This document shows positions 56,038-64,000 of a stretch of 64,000 nt of DNA, in pieces (positions within the stretch are counted from its first letter, which is position 1; every line of letters starts with the position of its first letter). Origin of the DNA: Bacteroidota bacterium. Its GTDB lineage: Bacteria > Bacteroidota > Bacteroidia > B-17B0 > Aurantibacillaceae. The stretch is from NCBI GenBank assembly GCA_018267655.1, contig JAFDYB010000086.1:62001-126000 (forward strand). The letters run 5' to 3'. The notes beneath the pieces are model-generated. The model ran no database searches, was not told the DNA's origin, and saw only the letters and a program-made list of their open reading frames with translations. Position numbers and translations under genes: made by a program.

Positions 56038-57041
56038 TGCTTGATAAATTTCAAAATAAAACAATTTTAATTGCGCCAATTGACTGGGGCTTAGGGCATG
56101 CTGCACGTTGTATTCCGATTATTAATTTGCTTTCAAAAAAAAACAACTTAATTGTTGCTTACACAAAAAATAATGAACTGTTTTTCAAAAAAGAAATTGC
56201 TCAACTAAATTTACATATAAAACTAGTTGAGCTATCTTCTTATAACATACGTTATTCAAAAATTTTACCGGCATGGCTAAAAATAATGCTTAACCCACTT
56301 AAATTTTTTATAAGCGTTCGCCGCGAAAATAAAAGTGTATTAAACATTGTAGAACAACATGCTATAGATGTAATTATTAGCGATTGCCGTTTTGGTGTAA
56401 GGCATAAAAACTGTGATAATTACATTATAACACATCAGCTCTCAATACAAGTGCCATTATTTAAAACATTCGTAAATATTATAAATCATCATTACCTTAA
56501 AAAGTTTAATGAAATTTGGGTTCCTGATGAGCAAGAAAAAAACATGCGACTATCCGGAAAGTTAAGTCAGACAAAAACAAGAAATTTAACAGTAAAATAT
56601 ATTGGTACATTAAGCAGATTTAACATTATTGAATTTGATACAAATCCAACTATTGATTATTTAGTTTTAATTAGCGGAGTTGAGCCTCAGCGCACCTTAT
56701 TTGAAAAAAACATTGTTTCACTTTTTAATAACCACAATAAAACAGTTACACTAATCAGAGGAACAGAAAAAAGCAGTACAATAAAAAACAGTAATTGTTC
56801 CTTCATTAATTTGGCTACTACAAATGAAATTATGCAATTGATTAAACAATCAAAAAAAATTATTTGTAGAAGCGGTTACAGCACTTTGATGGATTTGCAC
56901 GCAATGCATTTTAATAAAAAAAATATTATTTTAGTTCCTACCCCTGGACAACCCGAGCAAGAGTACCTGGCGGCACATTGGAAAAGTATATTTGGGACAA
57001 GAATTATAAAGCAAGAGAATATTTTTAGTTTAATGCTATAA
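56037..57041 (+). CDS. MurG-like glycosyltransferase (GT28-type)
   Basis: 334 aa. Seen: LIAPIDWGLGHAARCIPIIN at the N-terminus (the GLGHA glycine-rich loop of MurG/UGT-type enzymes), a Rossmann region VIISDCRFGVRHKN, ITHQL, and a C-terminal nucleotide-sugar domain with LVLISGVEPQR, ICRSGYSTLMDLHAM and IILVPTPGQPEQEYLAAH (the donor-binding PxPxQxEQ loop). No signal peptide or membrane helix; it would act on the cytoplasmic membrane face. The acceptor is unknown. The start ATG directly follows the gyrB terminator's T-run, so expression may rely on read-through or an unrecognised promoter; an in-frame later start is possible. Confidence 0.82.
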   Translation: MLDKFQNKTILIAPIDWGLGHAARCIPIINLLSKKNNLIVAYTKNNELFFKKEIAQLNLHIKLVELSSYNIRYSKILPAWLKIMLNPLKFFISVRRENKSVLNIVEQHAIDVIISDCRFGVRHKNCDNYIITHQLSIQVPLFKTFVNIINHHYLKKFNEIWVPDEQEKNMRLSGKLSQTKTRNLTVKYIGTLSRFNIIEFDTNPTIDYLVLISGVEPQRTLFEKNIVSLFNNHNKTVTLIRGTEKSSTIKNSNCSFINLATTNEIMQLIKQSKKIICRSGYSTLMDLHAMHFNKKNIILVPTPGQPEQEYLAAHWKSIFGTRIIKQENIFSLML

Positions 57042-57164
57042 GCAAATTTAAAAACTAGTTTGTTCTTTCTCGCTTTTATTGACACTGTTTCACTAAGTGT
57101 GTAAATAAAAAAATATATTTGTATTTGGAATAATATTGTTTTTTTATTTTAATTTGAAAAGGAA

Positions 57165-57866
57165 TTGAACTTCATTACTAAAATAATTTTAATGCTTTTT
57201 TTTGTTGGCTCTGCAAATGCACAACAATACTTAAAAGGTGTTATTGTTGAAAACGACAGCATTACCCCAATGCCTTTTGTGTATTTAATTAACCGAAGCA
57301 CCGGAGCAGGCACAATGAGTGATAACAACGGAAAATTTAGTATGGTTTTAAAAAGCAATGATACTATTTTATGCACTTATGTTGGGTATTTAAAAGTTCG
57401 GATTGCCGTAAATGATATGCAAAAACTACCTAACGGTGATTATAAAGTTGTAATGATACCCTTACCCATAAATTTAAAACCAGTCGTTGTTACTACATTT
57501 AAATACAAGCCTTACGAGCGCGAATATATGAAAGATATTATTGATAAAAGTAAAATAAGGCCTATTAACGCTATTAGTAGCCCAATTACGGCATTATATA
57601 TGAAATTTAGTAGAGAAGGCAAACAAATAAATAAACTAGCTAAGATATTTGAAGATATTTTAATTGAAGAACAAGTGCAGCAACGCTTAAGTCCTGAAAT
57701 ATTAAGAAAGTTAACTGGCGATGAAACTATTGATTACGAAGCCTTTAGAAAGTATTGCTACACCTGCAGTAATTATTACATAATTAACGCACCAATAATT
57801 GAAGTTTACAATAAAGTAATGGACTGCTACAAACGCTGGAAATTTGAAAAAAGAAGCGGATATTAA
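57165..57866 (+). CDS. Secreted carboxypeptidase-regulatory-like domain protein
   Basis: 233 aa from a TTG at 57165 (MNFITKIILMLFFVGSANAQ as signal peptide); the only nearby ATG (57192) would cut the signal peptide to about ten residues. Residues about 21-110 form a CarboxypepD_reg-like beta-sandwich (LKGVIVENDSITPMPFVYLI, TGAGTMSDNNGKFSMVL, ILCTYVGYLKVRI, KPVVVTTFKYKP) of the type found at the N-terminus of TonB-dependent receptors, but there is no barrel here. The C-terminal part is helical, with TCSNYY. Similar short proteins are common in Bacteroidota envelopes. The 3' end overlaps the convergent RsbW-like gene by four bases. Confidence 0.78.
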   Translation: MNFITKIILMLFFVGSANAQQYLKGVIVENDSITPMPFVYLINRSTGAGTMSDNNGKFSMVLKSNDTILCTYVGYLKVRIAVNDMQKLPNGDYKVVMIPLPINLKPVVVTTFKYKPYEREYMKDIIDKSKIRPINAISSPITALYMKFSREGKQINKLAKIFEDILIEEQVQQRLSPEILRKLTGDETIDYEAFRKYCYTCSNYYIINAPIIEVYNKVMDCYKRWKFEKRSGY

Positions 57867-58261
57867 TTTTTAAAACTTAAAACAACTACCTTTCCATTTT
57901 TTAAAAATTGCACCGAGTCGGCAAGGTTTTTCATTAAAAAAACGCCACGCCCCCCAATTAAGCCAACATTGTTGGGGTCAGTTGGGTCTGGTAAATTATT
58001 AAAGTCAAAACCATTACCCTCATCGCTAATGCTAAAAATAAGTTGCTGGTTATTGTTTTCAAAATCGATGGCAACATATTTATTTGGGTTTGATTTATTA
58101 CCATGATGAATAGCATTATTAACAGCTTCTGTTACTGCAATTAAAATATTGCCGTAACAATCTTCATTAACTTTTAACGACTGGCAAACATCATCAATAA
58201 GCTTTTCAACTAATTGAATATTAACTGAATCAGATGCTATTTTCAAATGCTCTCCCTTCAC
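57863..58261 (-). CDS. RsbW-like ATP-binding protein (GHKL fold, anti-sigma regulatory factor family)
   Basis: 132 aa from a GTG at 58261; a TTG at 58246 is preceded by an AAGGGAG sequence and may be the real start. GHKL-fold kinase of the RsbW/HATPase_c_2 type: ILIAVTEAVNNAIHHGN (N box), FSISDEGNGFD (G1), GGRGVFLMKNLAD (G2-like). Such proteins phosphorylate STAS anti-anti-sigma proteins or bind sigma factors. Neither is next to it, while a SpoIIE-type phosphatase is encoded at 7.9 kb. The gene is separated from the upstream DUF4175 gene by a single base, so the two are cotranscribed. Bacteroidota homologues often accompany DUF4175 and ybeY. Confidence 0.9.
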   Translation of the reverse strand: MKGEHLKIASDSVNIQLVEKLIDDVCQSLKVNEDCYGNILIAVTEAVNNAIHHGNKSNPNKYVAIDFENNNQQLIFSISDEGNGFDFNNLPDPTDPNNVGLIGGRGVFLMKNLADSVQFLKNGKVVVLSFKN

Positions 58262-58262
58262 A

Positions 58263-61200
58263 CTACTTCGCTTTAATTGTATTATTTAAATAATTATTCA
58301 CTTTTTCTCTATAATAAGGAGTCAAATTAGGAGGAACTGTTTGCAATAACTCCAATTCTTTCTCTTTTAACCTTTTATACTCTAAAAATTGGTTAGGGTT
58401 GCTTAAATTTTCATTTTTTGCTTCATTACTTTTTCGTTGTTCGTCTTGATCCCTTTCTTTTTCTGCTTTTTCGCTTTCAAGAAGGCGTGTTAAAATTTCT
58501 TGTTGACGCTTCATAGTTTCATTACTAATAGAGCGATTTACAATATCTTTTTCTGTTTGTTCCATTAAATCAGCCATATTTCCACCTGGTTTTGAGCCTT
58601 TATTTTTTAACTTTTCAGTTAAAGCTTCTATTTGCCTTCTTATTGCCTCTTGTTGGGCAGCCATTTGCGCTAATTGTTGGCTATTTCCAGGCAGCATATT
58701 TATACCGCTGCCACCTTGTTGTTGACCGGGTTTTTGTCCATTAGGTTTTTCACCAGGTTTTTGCCCTTTTTTATCTAATGCATCTTTTAATTGTTGTAAT
58801 TGTTTATTTAACTGTTCTTGCATTTGCCGCATACTTTGAATGCTGGGCTTATCTGATGGTTTTGATCCTTGCCCACTACCCGGTTTTTTGCATTTTCCTT
58901 TTTTACCACTTTGCTGTTTTTGCTGTTGTTTTTGCTGCTGTTCTTTTTGTAGTTGGTCTAATATTTCATTAAGTAAAAGTGCCAATTTGTTAACCGATGT
59001 CATTGAAGATTGCATACGCATTAAACTTTCTCCGGTATTTCGTTCAGCTAATGATGAAACTGTTTTTGCCATATTCATATTAATTGAATTTATTTCGCGA
59101 TTTACTTGTGCGCTAATTGCCGGTATGCGTTTACTTAATGAAAGTAAACTATCTTCAATCATTTTTGAATCGTCTTTCAACTTTTTTTGGTCCTTTGGAA
59201 TGTTTACGTATTGAGGGTTATCAATGTTTGTTTTAGGTAATTGGATAATTAAATTTTCTTGCCCATACGAAACGTTTAGTAAGTTTTTTAGTATTTGACG
59301 TAAACTTTTTTCATTAAGCTCGTCTTGCTGCTCTTCGTTTTCAGACATAGATTCTTCCATTTGCTGTTGCATTTGCTCCATTTTTTCAGAAGCATTTTTT
59401 TGCTCTTTACCTGCACTTTTTTTATTGTTTTTACTTAATTGTTGCGAAGCATTTTGCATGCTTTGATTTATTTCATTTTGCAGTTGTTTTGTGTCAGGCA
59501 GCTGATTGGGACTTTCAAGTTGCGAATTTTTATTTTCTATATCTTTTAAATCTTCTTTTAACTTCTCAAACTCTCTGTTTAATTCGTTTTGTTTTTGTTC
59601 AAGCTGCTTTGAAGTATTTTTGTTATTATCTTGATTTTTAGACTCGTTATTTTTGTCTGGTTGTTTTTCATTTTTTAAATCGTTTGGCGATTTTTCGTTG
59701 TTTTTTTGACCTTCGTTTTTTGAGTCTTTAGTTTTTTCATCTTTAGTTTGATTATTCAATTGTGCATCGTCTTTCTTTTTATTTTCAGTAAGTTCATTGA
59801 GTTTATCTTGCTTGTTTTTCAATTCATTTAATTTATCTAATGCGCTTTGCATTTTTTGCTCTACTTCCAACTGTTTAAAGGCTTCGAGGTTGCGATCCAA
59901 CTCCTTTTCAATATCTTTGTTTGATAGTTTTAGATCTTCCAGTTTTTGTTGAATTTCATTTTTATCTAAACGCTCCATTAGTTTATTTAATTCATCAAAC
60001 ATTTTTTTCATTTCCGGAGTCATTATGTTTTCAAAAAGTTTTTCAAGCTCTTGTTGTTTATCTAAAATACTTTGATCGTTTTGGCTAAATTGATTTTGTT
60101 GTTTATTGTTTTGTAAATTATCTTGTTTTATTTGTTCAATTTTTTGTCGAAGCTCGTTTTGCTTTTTTAACATCTCATCTAGCTTCTTTTTTTCTTCATA
60201 GCCTAATTGCTTTTTTTCGTTCATTTTTTTTGATAAGTCGCTAATGTCTTTCTGTAATTGTTTTGCTTTTGAAATGCTTTCTTCTAAGTCTTTTTTTATT
60301 TCAGAGTTATTCTTTTGTGTTGCTTCTGCAATTTCATTTTTAGTTGGCGCACTATATTTATATGTTTGTGTTTTTGATGATTTAGCGCCATTTACACCAT
60401 CATTATCAAACACTTCAAAATAGTATTCAAGTTTGTCGCCCGATTTTAAACTGTATTTTGTAGCATCAAAAAAGTAGAAAAAAGTTTGTGTTGTTTGTTG
60501 TTTTGAGAGACTAATTTGTTCTGTACCTTGTTTTTCTTTTTCATTACCAAGTGTATCGGTATATAAAATTTTATAAAAATACTGCAATTTCGAAAACCCA
60601 TAATCATCTTTAATTTGCCCACTGTAATATATATTTAGGTTATTAAGCGAATCATTTTTTTGCTCGGCACTAATGATTGGATATTGGTCTAATATCACAT
60701 TAATGCCATAACTTACAGAGTCAGGATGTTGTACATTGTTTTCGTTTAAAGGTTTAATGGTATAAGCATTGCCTGCTTTAAATATTCTTGTGTATGTAAA
60801 TAAATTGTTGCTTGCTTTCTTAACGTGTGCAAGTGAATCAGTAAAACTCATATAAAAGTTTGATGTATTTTTAGTATTAAACTTCCAAATTACTTTTGTG
60901 CCTTGTGGTATTTGTATATCGCCTGTGTTATTAATTGTTTCAGATGGTTTATTAAGGTACACCGGATATATAAATGTTAAACTAAACTGCTCAAGTAAAG
61001 GTTTAGAAAGCACTTTTAATTCGTATGGCTCACTGTTATAACCTGCAGCATTTAAAACAAACTCTGTTGTATGCTGTAAATTTTTAAAAGTGTATTTAAA
61101 TTCTGTTTTAGAAACTTTTTCGAGTTTGTAATCAATGTTATTAATATTTATAAATACTTCATTCGGGAGTGTATTACCATCAATTAAAACCATCAAATCA

Positions 61201-61844
61201 AAATCATTAGTTTGCAAAGTTTGCAATTGCTTATTTTTTATTTTAAATTGAAAAGGTAGTTCTTTTGCATAATAGGTTGAATAATGCATTAATCTTTTCG
61301 AAGATTTTAAAATAACTTGAGGCCATAATATGTATATAAGCAAGAAAACAAAAAGCGGTGGTAAAACATATTTTATGTACTTTTTATTTTCATTTAAATT
61401 AATGGCCGATGTAAATGGTATTGGCGATAACTGCATTGTTTTTTGATGAATGCCAGCCAATAGCAAGTCGTTAGAGTGATTTAAAGTTAGACTATTTTGA
61501 AGCTGCAAAAGGTTTAATAATTTATCTTCAACAGAATTAAAGTGCTTACCTATAATTTGAGCGGCAAATTCGTACGAAATAATCGGCCCTATTTTATATA
61601 ATTTAAGAAGTGGAACAATAATAAATTTTGCAAGCACAGTTATACTGAGTGTAATAAATAAAAAAAAGAAGATTGTTCGAAACAAAATGTCAAATTCACC
61701 AAAATATTCTAGTAAATTGATCAGAGTAAATGCAAAGGTTAATAAGCCAAATGAATAAAGCAGGCCTTTTAGTAATTGATTTTTATAGTATTTACGTATA
61801 AAATCGTCGAGTTTTTTTATTAGTATATTATTATCTTCGGTCAA
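58263..61844 (-). CDS. Large DUF4175-type membrane protein with long coiled-coil Gln/Lys-rich region
   Basis: 1193 aa from a TTG at 61844. Two membrane helices near the N-terminus (about 25-45 and 55-75) and a third at about 158-175 (YVLPPLFVFLLIYILWP), then Ig-like beta domains (about 190-500, LMHYSTYYAKELPFQFK onward), and from about 510 to the end a long charged, Gln/Asn/Lys-rich coiled coil (QLQKDISDLSKKMNEKKQ, KELDRNLEAFKQLEVEQK and similar) with Gly-Lys-Pro low-complexity patches near 1030-1090. It matches DUF4175 family proteins of Bacteroidota, whose function is unknown. The start codon TTG is inferred because no ATG lies upstream of the first helix. It overlaps nothing but abuts the RsbW-like gene. 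Confidence 0.8.
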   Translation of the reverse strand: MTEDNNILIKKLDDFIRKYYKNQLLKGLLYSFGLLTFAFTLINLLEYFGEFDILFRTIFFFLFITLSITVLAKFIIVPLLKLYKIGPIISYEFAAQIIGKHFNSVEDKLLNLLQLQNSLTLNHSNDLLLAGIHQKTMQLSPIPFTSAINLNENKKYIKYVLPPLFVFLLIYILWPQVILKSSKRLMHYSTYYAKELPFQFKIKNKQLQTLQTNDFDLMVLIDGNTLPNEVFININNIDYKLEKVSKTEFKYTFKNLQHTTEFVLNAAGYNSEPYELKVLSKPLLEQFSLTFIYPVYLNKPSETINNTGDIQIPQGTKVIWKFNTKNTSNFYMSFTDSLAHVKKASNNLFTYTRIFKAGNAYTIKPLNENNVQHPDSVSYGINVILDQYPIISAEQKNDSLNNLNIYYSGQIKDDYGFSKLQYFYKILYTDTLGNEKEKQGTEQISLSKQQTTQTFFYFFDATKYSLKSGDKLEYYFEVFDNDGVNGAKSSKTQTYKYSAPTKNEIAEATQKNNSEIKKDLEESISKAKQLQKDISDLSKKMNEKKQLGYEEKKKLDEMLKKQNELRQKIEQIKQDNLQNNKQQNQFSQNDQSILDKQQELEKLFENIMTPEMKKMFDELNKLMERLDKNEIQQKLEDLKLSNKDIEKELDRNLEAFKQLEVEQKMQSALDKLNELKNKQDKLNELTENKKKDDAQLNNQTKDEKTKDSKNEGQKNNEKSPNDLKNEKQPDKNNESKNQDNNKNTSKQLEQKQNELNREFEKLKEDLKDIENKNSQLESPNQLPDTKQLQNEINQSMQNASQQLSKNNKKSAGKEQKNASEKMEQMQQQMEESMSENEEQQDELNEKSLRQILKNLLNVSYGQENLIIQLPKTNIDNPQYVNIPKDQKKLKDDSKMIEDSLLSLSKRIPAISAQVNREINSINMNMAKTVSSLAERNTGESLMRMQSSMTSVNKLALLLNEILDQLQKEQQQKQQQKQQSGKKGKCKKPGSGQGSKPSDKPSIQSMRQMQEQLNKQLQQLKDALDKKGQKPGEKPNGQKPGQQQGGSGINMLPGNSQQLAQMAAQQEAIRRQIEALTEKLKNKGSKPGGNMADLMEQTEKDIVNRSISNETMKRQQEILTRLLESEKAEKERDQDEQRKSNEAKNENLSNPNQFLEYKRLKEKELELLQTVPPNLTPYYREKVNNYLNNTIKAK

Positions 61845-62206
61845 ATTTTAATAAAATTTCTAATTATTTTATGCATGCTACACAAATTTAAGGTAAAGTA
61901 ATAGAAATTAACCATAATGCACGTTAAAATTTGTTTTAATTATAAAAAATCGTTTACAAAGTATGAAGAATACGGTTACTAAAGCGCCTCAGTTGAGTTT
62001 TTATTTTATTGCCAAATTAGCCACTTCTTTAATTATTCTATCGCATCGAGTGATTCAATACCTGCCTTTTTTCCACACGCACAGAGTTTTACTCAAATTA
62101 ATATAGGAAATTATTATTCCTCTTTTGCGTTAGCCAATGAGTTTGAGCAATCAACGCGTTCTTTTTTTAAAATAAAGAGTATTAATTAACGTAAATTCAC
62201 AAATAA

Positions 62207-62233
62207 ATGTTATAACATATAATGTTATAACGT
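62207..62233 (+). promoter_or_regulatory. Double palindromic operator upstream of yceI
   Basis: ATGTTATAACAT (62207-62218) is a perfect 12-base palindrome, repeated as ATGTTATAACGT (62222-62233), 15 bases apart centre to centre. The pair lies between the expected -33 region and the -7 element, so a bound dimeric regulator would block RNA polymerase. The MarR protein encoded just downstream is the obvious candidate. Confidence 0.65.
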
Positions 62234-62240
62234 ATATTTG
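62233..62240 (+). promoter_or_regulatory. Bacteroidota -7 promoter element of yceI
   Basis: TATATTTG is an exact TAnnTTTG match, 18 bases before the ATG at 62259, and abuts the second operator palindrome. Confidence 0.6.
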
Positions 62241-62258
62241 TAACATAATTTTAAAAAT

Positions 62259-62849
62259 ATGAAAAAATCAATAACAACAATTTTTGTAGCAGCTTCAGTT
62301 GCTGCAATTTCACAAACAAACTGGAAGCTAGATGCTTCGCATTCAAAATTAGGGTTTTCTGTTACTCACATGATGGTAAGCGAAGTAGAAGGAAAATTTA
62401 AACTGTACGAAGGAACCGTAAGTTCAAAATCAGACATTGATTTTACCGACGCTAAAATTAATTTTAGCGCAGATGCAGCTTCAATCAATACTGAAAATGA
62501 TAAACGTGATGAACACTTAAAGAGTCCTGATTTTTTTGACGTAGCAAAATTTCAAAAAATAACCTTTGAAGCAACAAGTATGAAGCCTCTTGCAAAAGTT
62601 AAAACAGAATATGACCTAGAAGGGAATTTAACTATGCATGGCGTTACTAAAAAAATAAAATTAAAAGCCATTGGAGCTCCAAATGTTATAAAAGATCCTT
62701 ATGGCAATTTTAAGTACGGCTTTAAAGTTAAAGGAAAAATTAACCGAAAAGATTTTGGCTTAAAATGGAATGCCGCTCTAGAGGCAGGAGGAATGGTTGT
62801 TAGCGAAGAAGTTACTTTAGATATTAATATTGAATTAAATAAAGCATAA
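62259..62849 (+). CDS. YceI family periplasmic protein
   Basis: 196 aa with a signal peptide (ITTIFVAASVAAISQ). Lipocalin-like YceI barrel, known to bind polyisoprenoids or similar amphiphiles: NWKLDASHSKLGFSVTHMMVSEVEGKF (split motif) at residues about 21-48, RDEHLKSPDFFDVAKFQKITF at about 88-108 (split), and GNLTMHGVTKKIKL at about 128. Closing VSEEVTLDINIEL is the last strand. The gene has a double-palindrome operator in its promoter and is followed by a terminator and then a MarR regulator gene, so its expression is probably repressed by MarR (inference). Length is normal. Confidence 0.93.
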   Translation: MKKSITTIFVAASVAAISQTNWKLDASHSKLGFSVTHMMVSEVEGKFKLYEGTVSSKSDIDFTDAKINFSADAASINTENDKRDEHLKSPDFFDVAKFQKITFEATSMKPLAKVKTEYDLEGNLTMHGVTKKIKLKAIGAPNVIKDPYGNFKYGFKVKGKINRKDFGLKWNAALEAGGMVVSEEVTLDINIELNKA

Positions 62850-62860
62850 TTAGAAAATTA

Positions 62861-62893
62861 TTTAGGGCGCAAGTGTTGCGCCCTAAATTTTTA
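62861..62893 (+). terminator. Rho-independent terminator after yceI
   Basis: TTTAGGGCGCAA (62861-62872) pairs perfectly with TTGCGCCCTAAA (62876-62887) around a GTG loop, followed by five T residues. It separates yceI from marR. Confidence 0.93.
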
Positions 62894-63080
62894 TAACGCC
62901 AAATATAAATACATCTGCAATAAGTGCTTGTTATTAAAATAAAAAGACACTACGTAAAAAATTATATAACAATAGTCACAAGAGTTTTTAAAAAAATAAA
63001 CTTAACCATAACATATTTACTTTTAGTGCTAAGACTAATTTTAGTTTTCTTATATTTATCAATTCAAACTATTAAAAGAA

Positions 63081-63530
63081 ATGAAATTGGAAGAAGAAAT
63101 ACAGCAATCTCTTTTTAAGTCACACCAACAAAAACTTGCCGTTAATTTAACTTATACTTCTAATTGGTTAAACTCAAATTTTTCGGCGTTATTTAAAAAG
63201 TCTGATATAACGCTACAACAATTTAACGTGCTGCGTATTTTAAGAGGCCAGCTCCCTAATTATTGTAATTTAAAATTGATTAAAGAACGAATGCTCGATA
63301 AAATGAGTGATGCTTCACGAATTGTAGATAAGCTTGTTGCTAAAAAATTCATTGAACGAATTGCTTGTCCTAACGATAGAAGAAATATTAACTTAAAAAT
63401 AACTAAAACAGGTTTAACACTTCTTAAAAGACTTGATACTATTGACGATCTGACAAACTCTCTTTTTAAAAATTTAAACAACGCAGAGTTAGAAAGACTT
63501 AATAACCTACTTGATAAACTCAGAGGATAA
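63081..63530 (+). CDS. MarR family transcriptional regulator
   Basis: 149 aa. Winged helix-turn-helix regulator: LQQFNVLRILRGQLPNYCNL (recognition-helix region about 45-65), KMSDASRIVDKLVAKKFIER (the wing and beta-hairpin around 80-95) and RRNINLKITKTGLTLL, with helical dimerisation ends. It lies 232 bases downstream of yceI on the same strand after a terminator, with a TATATTTA promoter-like sequence at 63051-63058. The yceI operator (two GTTATAAC palindromes) is the likely binding site; the ligand that releases it is unknown. Confidence 0.92.
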   Translation: MKLEEEIQQSLFKSHQQKLAVNLTYTSNWLNSNFSALFKKSDITLQQFNVLRILRGQLPNYCNLKLIKERMLDKMSDASRIVDKLVAKKFIERIACPNDRRNINLKITKTGLTLLKRLDTIDDLTNSLFKNLNNAELERLNNLLDKLRG

Positions 63531-63678
63531 TTACCTAAGTTTAATAAACTCTTTGCAATTTCAAACTATTTTTCATGGGGTTAGGTGTTATATAAAGTTA
63601 AAGAGATAAACTTTAAAACACAATTATGTCCCTAAATGAAAAGGCTGTTTCACTCAAAATATTGATTAAAAAATAGAA

Positions 63679-64000
63679 TTACTTAGAAAAAGAATTCCAG
63701 CCTTGAGCTTTTAACTCGATTAAAGAGCCATTTTTAGTTATTAAATTACAGCCGGATTCCTTACTTGTAATATGCCCTATAACTGTAACCAAAGCTTGTG
63801 ATTTTATCTTTTCATACTCCTGCATCGAAATTGTAAAAAGCAATTCATAATCTTCGCCGCCATTTAAAGCACAAGTTGTTGGGTCGATATTAAATTCAAG
63901 CGCTGTGTTATATGTTAATTGATCAATTGGAAGTTTTTCTTCATAAACCTGCGCTCCAACATTTGATTGCTTGCAAATGTGCAATATTTCACTTGATAAG
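63679..64000 (-). CDS. thiL: Thiamine-monophosphate kinase ThiL (3' part, cut by the window edge)
   Basis: Only the last roughly 107 residues are in the window; the gene continues past 64000 and its start is not visible. The reading frame stays open to the edge, with LSSEILHICKQSNVGAQVYE at the cut end and ALNGGEDYELLFTI, the ThiL-family C-terminal signature near the active site, then IGHITSKESGCNLI. ThiL phosphorylates thiamine monophosphate to the diphosphate coenzyme. The gene runs toward marR on the minus strand with a 148-base gap that holds no recognised feature. Confidence 0.88.
   Translation of the reverse strand, partial: LSSEILHICKQSNVGAQVYEEKLPIDQLTYNTALEFNIDPTTCALNGGEDYELLFTISMQEYEKIKSQALVTVIGHITSKESGCNLITKNGSLIELKAQGWNSFSK

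Larger units (their letters stand above)
61845..62258. other. 414-base gap, no supported gene; possible degraded frames
   Basis: Between the divergent DUF4175 gene and yceI. Contains a 47-codon ATG frame (61963-62106) and an overlapping start-less frame (61983-62190) that ends in a signal-peptide-like PAFFPHAQS and about 30 more residues. Neither matches a family I know. The right end carries the yceI operator and promoter. Confidence 0.4.

Noticed and set aside
62924..63118. A 64-codon frame between yceI and marR.
   Set aside because: It is made of low-complexity lysine/isoleucine-rich residues in AT-rich DNA, overlaps the start of the well-supported marR gene and matches no known family.

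Overview
The window is a low-GC stretch of a Bacteroidota chromosome. The markers are four secreted proteins with type IX secretion (T9SS) C-terminal sorting domains (three type B / gliding-motility type, one type A), a fused LpxC-FabZ gene, an ATP synthase operon that carries atpB-E-F-H-A-G but lacks atpD and atpC, MbnP-family and DUF4175-type proteins, and promoters that fit the Bacteroidota TAnnTTTG element. PKD-rich T9SS adhesins suggest a surface-associated or gliding aquatic member of the Flavobacteriia, Sphingobacteriia or Chitinophagia; genus or family cannot be fixed from the sequence. No rRNA, tRNA, CRISPR array, prophage or insertion sequence was seen.

Layout. 0.1-5.4 kb: a 1332-aa PKD/T9SS adhesin, a small membrane protein, tadA and a small secreted protein. 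5.5-12.5 kb: a tightly packed set with a CAP-OmpA envelope protein, a TPR/SpoIIE-type phosphatase, a membrane PASTA protein and a T9SS type A secreted protein. 12.5-15.7 kb: queE coupled to a signal-less metal-receptor-like protein, a thiolase and a small secreted protein. 15.7-19.3 kb: class Ia ribonucleotide reductase nrdB-nrdA. 19.6-21.7 kb: an ECF-like sigma factor, a one-TM regulator with an SH3-like domain, and a secreted protein. 21.8-25.5 kb: a TetA-like MFS exporter, then a likely copper-handling group (CNGKC small protein, Met-rich outer-membrane protein, MbnP lipoprotein). 25.5-26.4 kb: a small YciI-like gene between related palindromic repeats.

26.4-38 kb is mostly housekeeping: dnaB, a phosphoglycerate dehydrogenase-like gene, a lipoprotein, a lone LuxE-type enzyme, tatC, an esterase, an AhpD-like protein, an rsmB-like methyltransferase, purE, a DUF721/DciA-like protein, lpxC-fabZ, lpxA and an ABC ATPase. 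38-47 kb holds two more giant T9SS type B proteins (1106 and 1712 aa) around a cysteine-less thioredoxin-like protein. 47.2-56 kb: pdxJ, a CBS-ACT protein, the ATP synthase operon with a terminator-like hairpin after atpE, and gyrB. 56-64 kb: a MurG-like glycosyltransferase, a carboxypeptidase-regulatory-domain protein, an RsbW-like ATPase next to a 1193-aa DUF4175 coiled-coil membrane protein, yceI with a double-palindrome operator, a MarR regulator, and the 3' part of thiL running off the right edge.

The parts most worth following up are the copper-like triad with no familiar copper enzyme beside it, the sigma/anti-sigma pair with a putative periplasmic SH3 sensor, the phosphatase-PASTA-CAP/OmpA envelope operon, the atpE-atpF attenuator-like hairpin, the yceI operator, and several genes whose promoter element lies so close to the start codon that leaderless mRNAs are likely. 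I found no defence or mobile system with convincing support.
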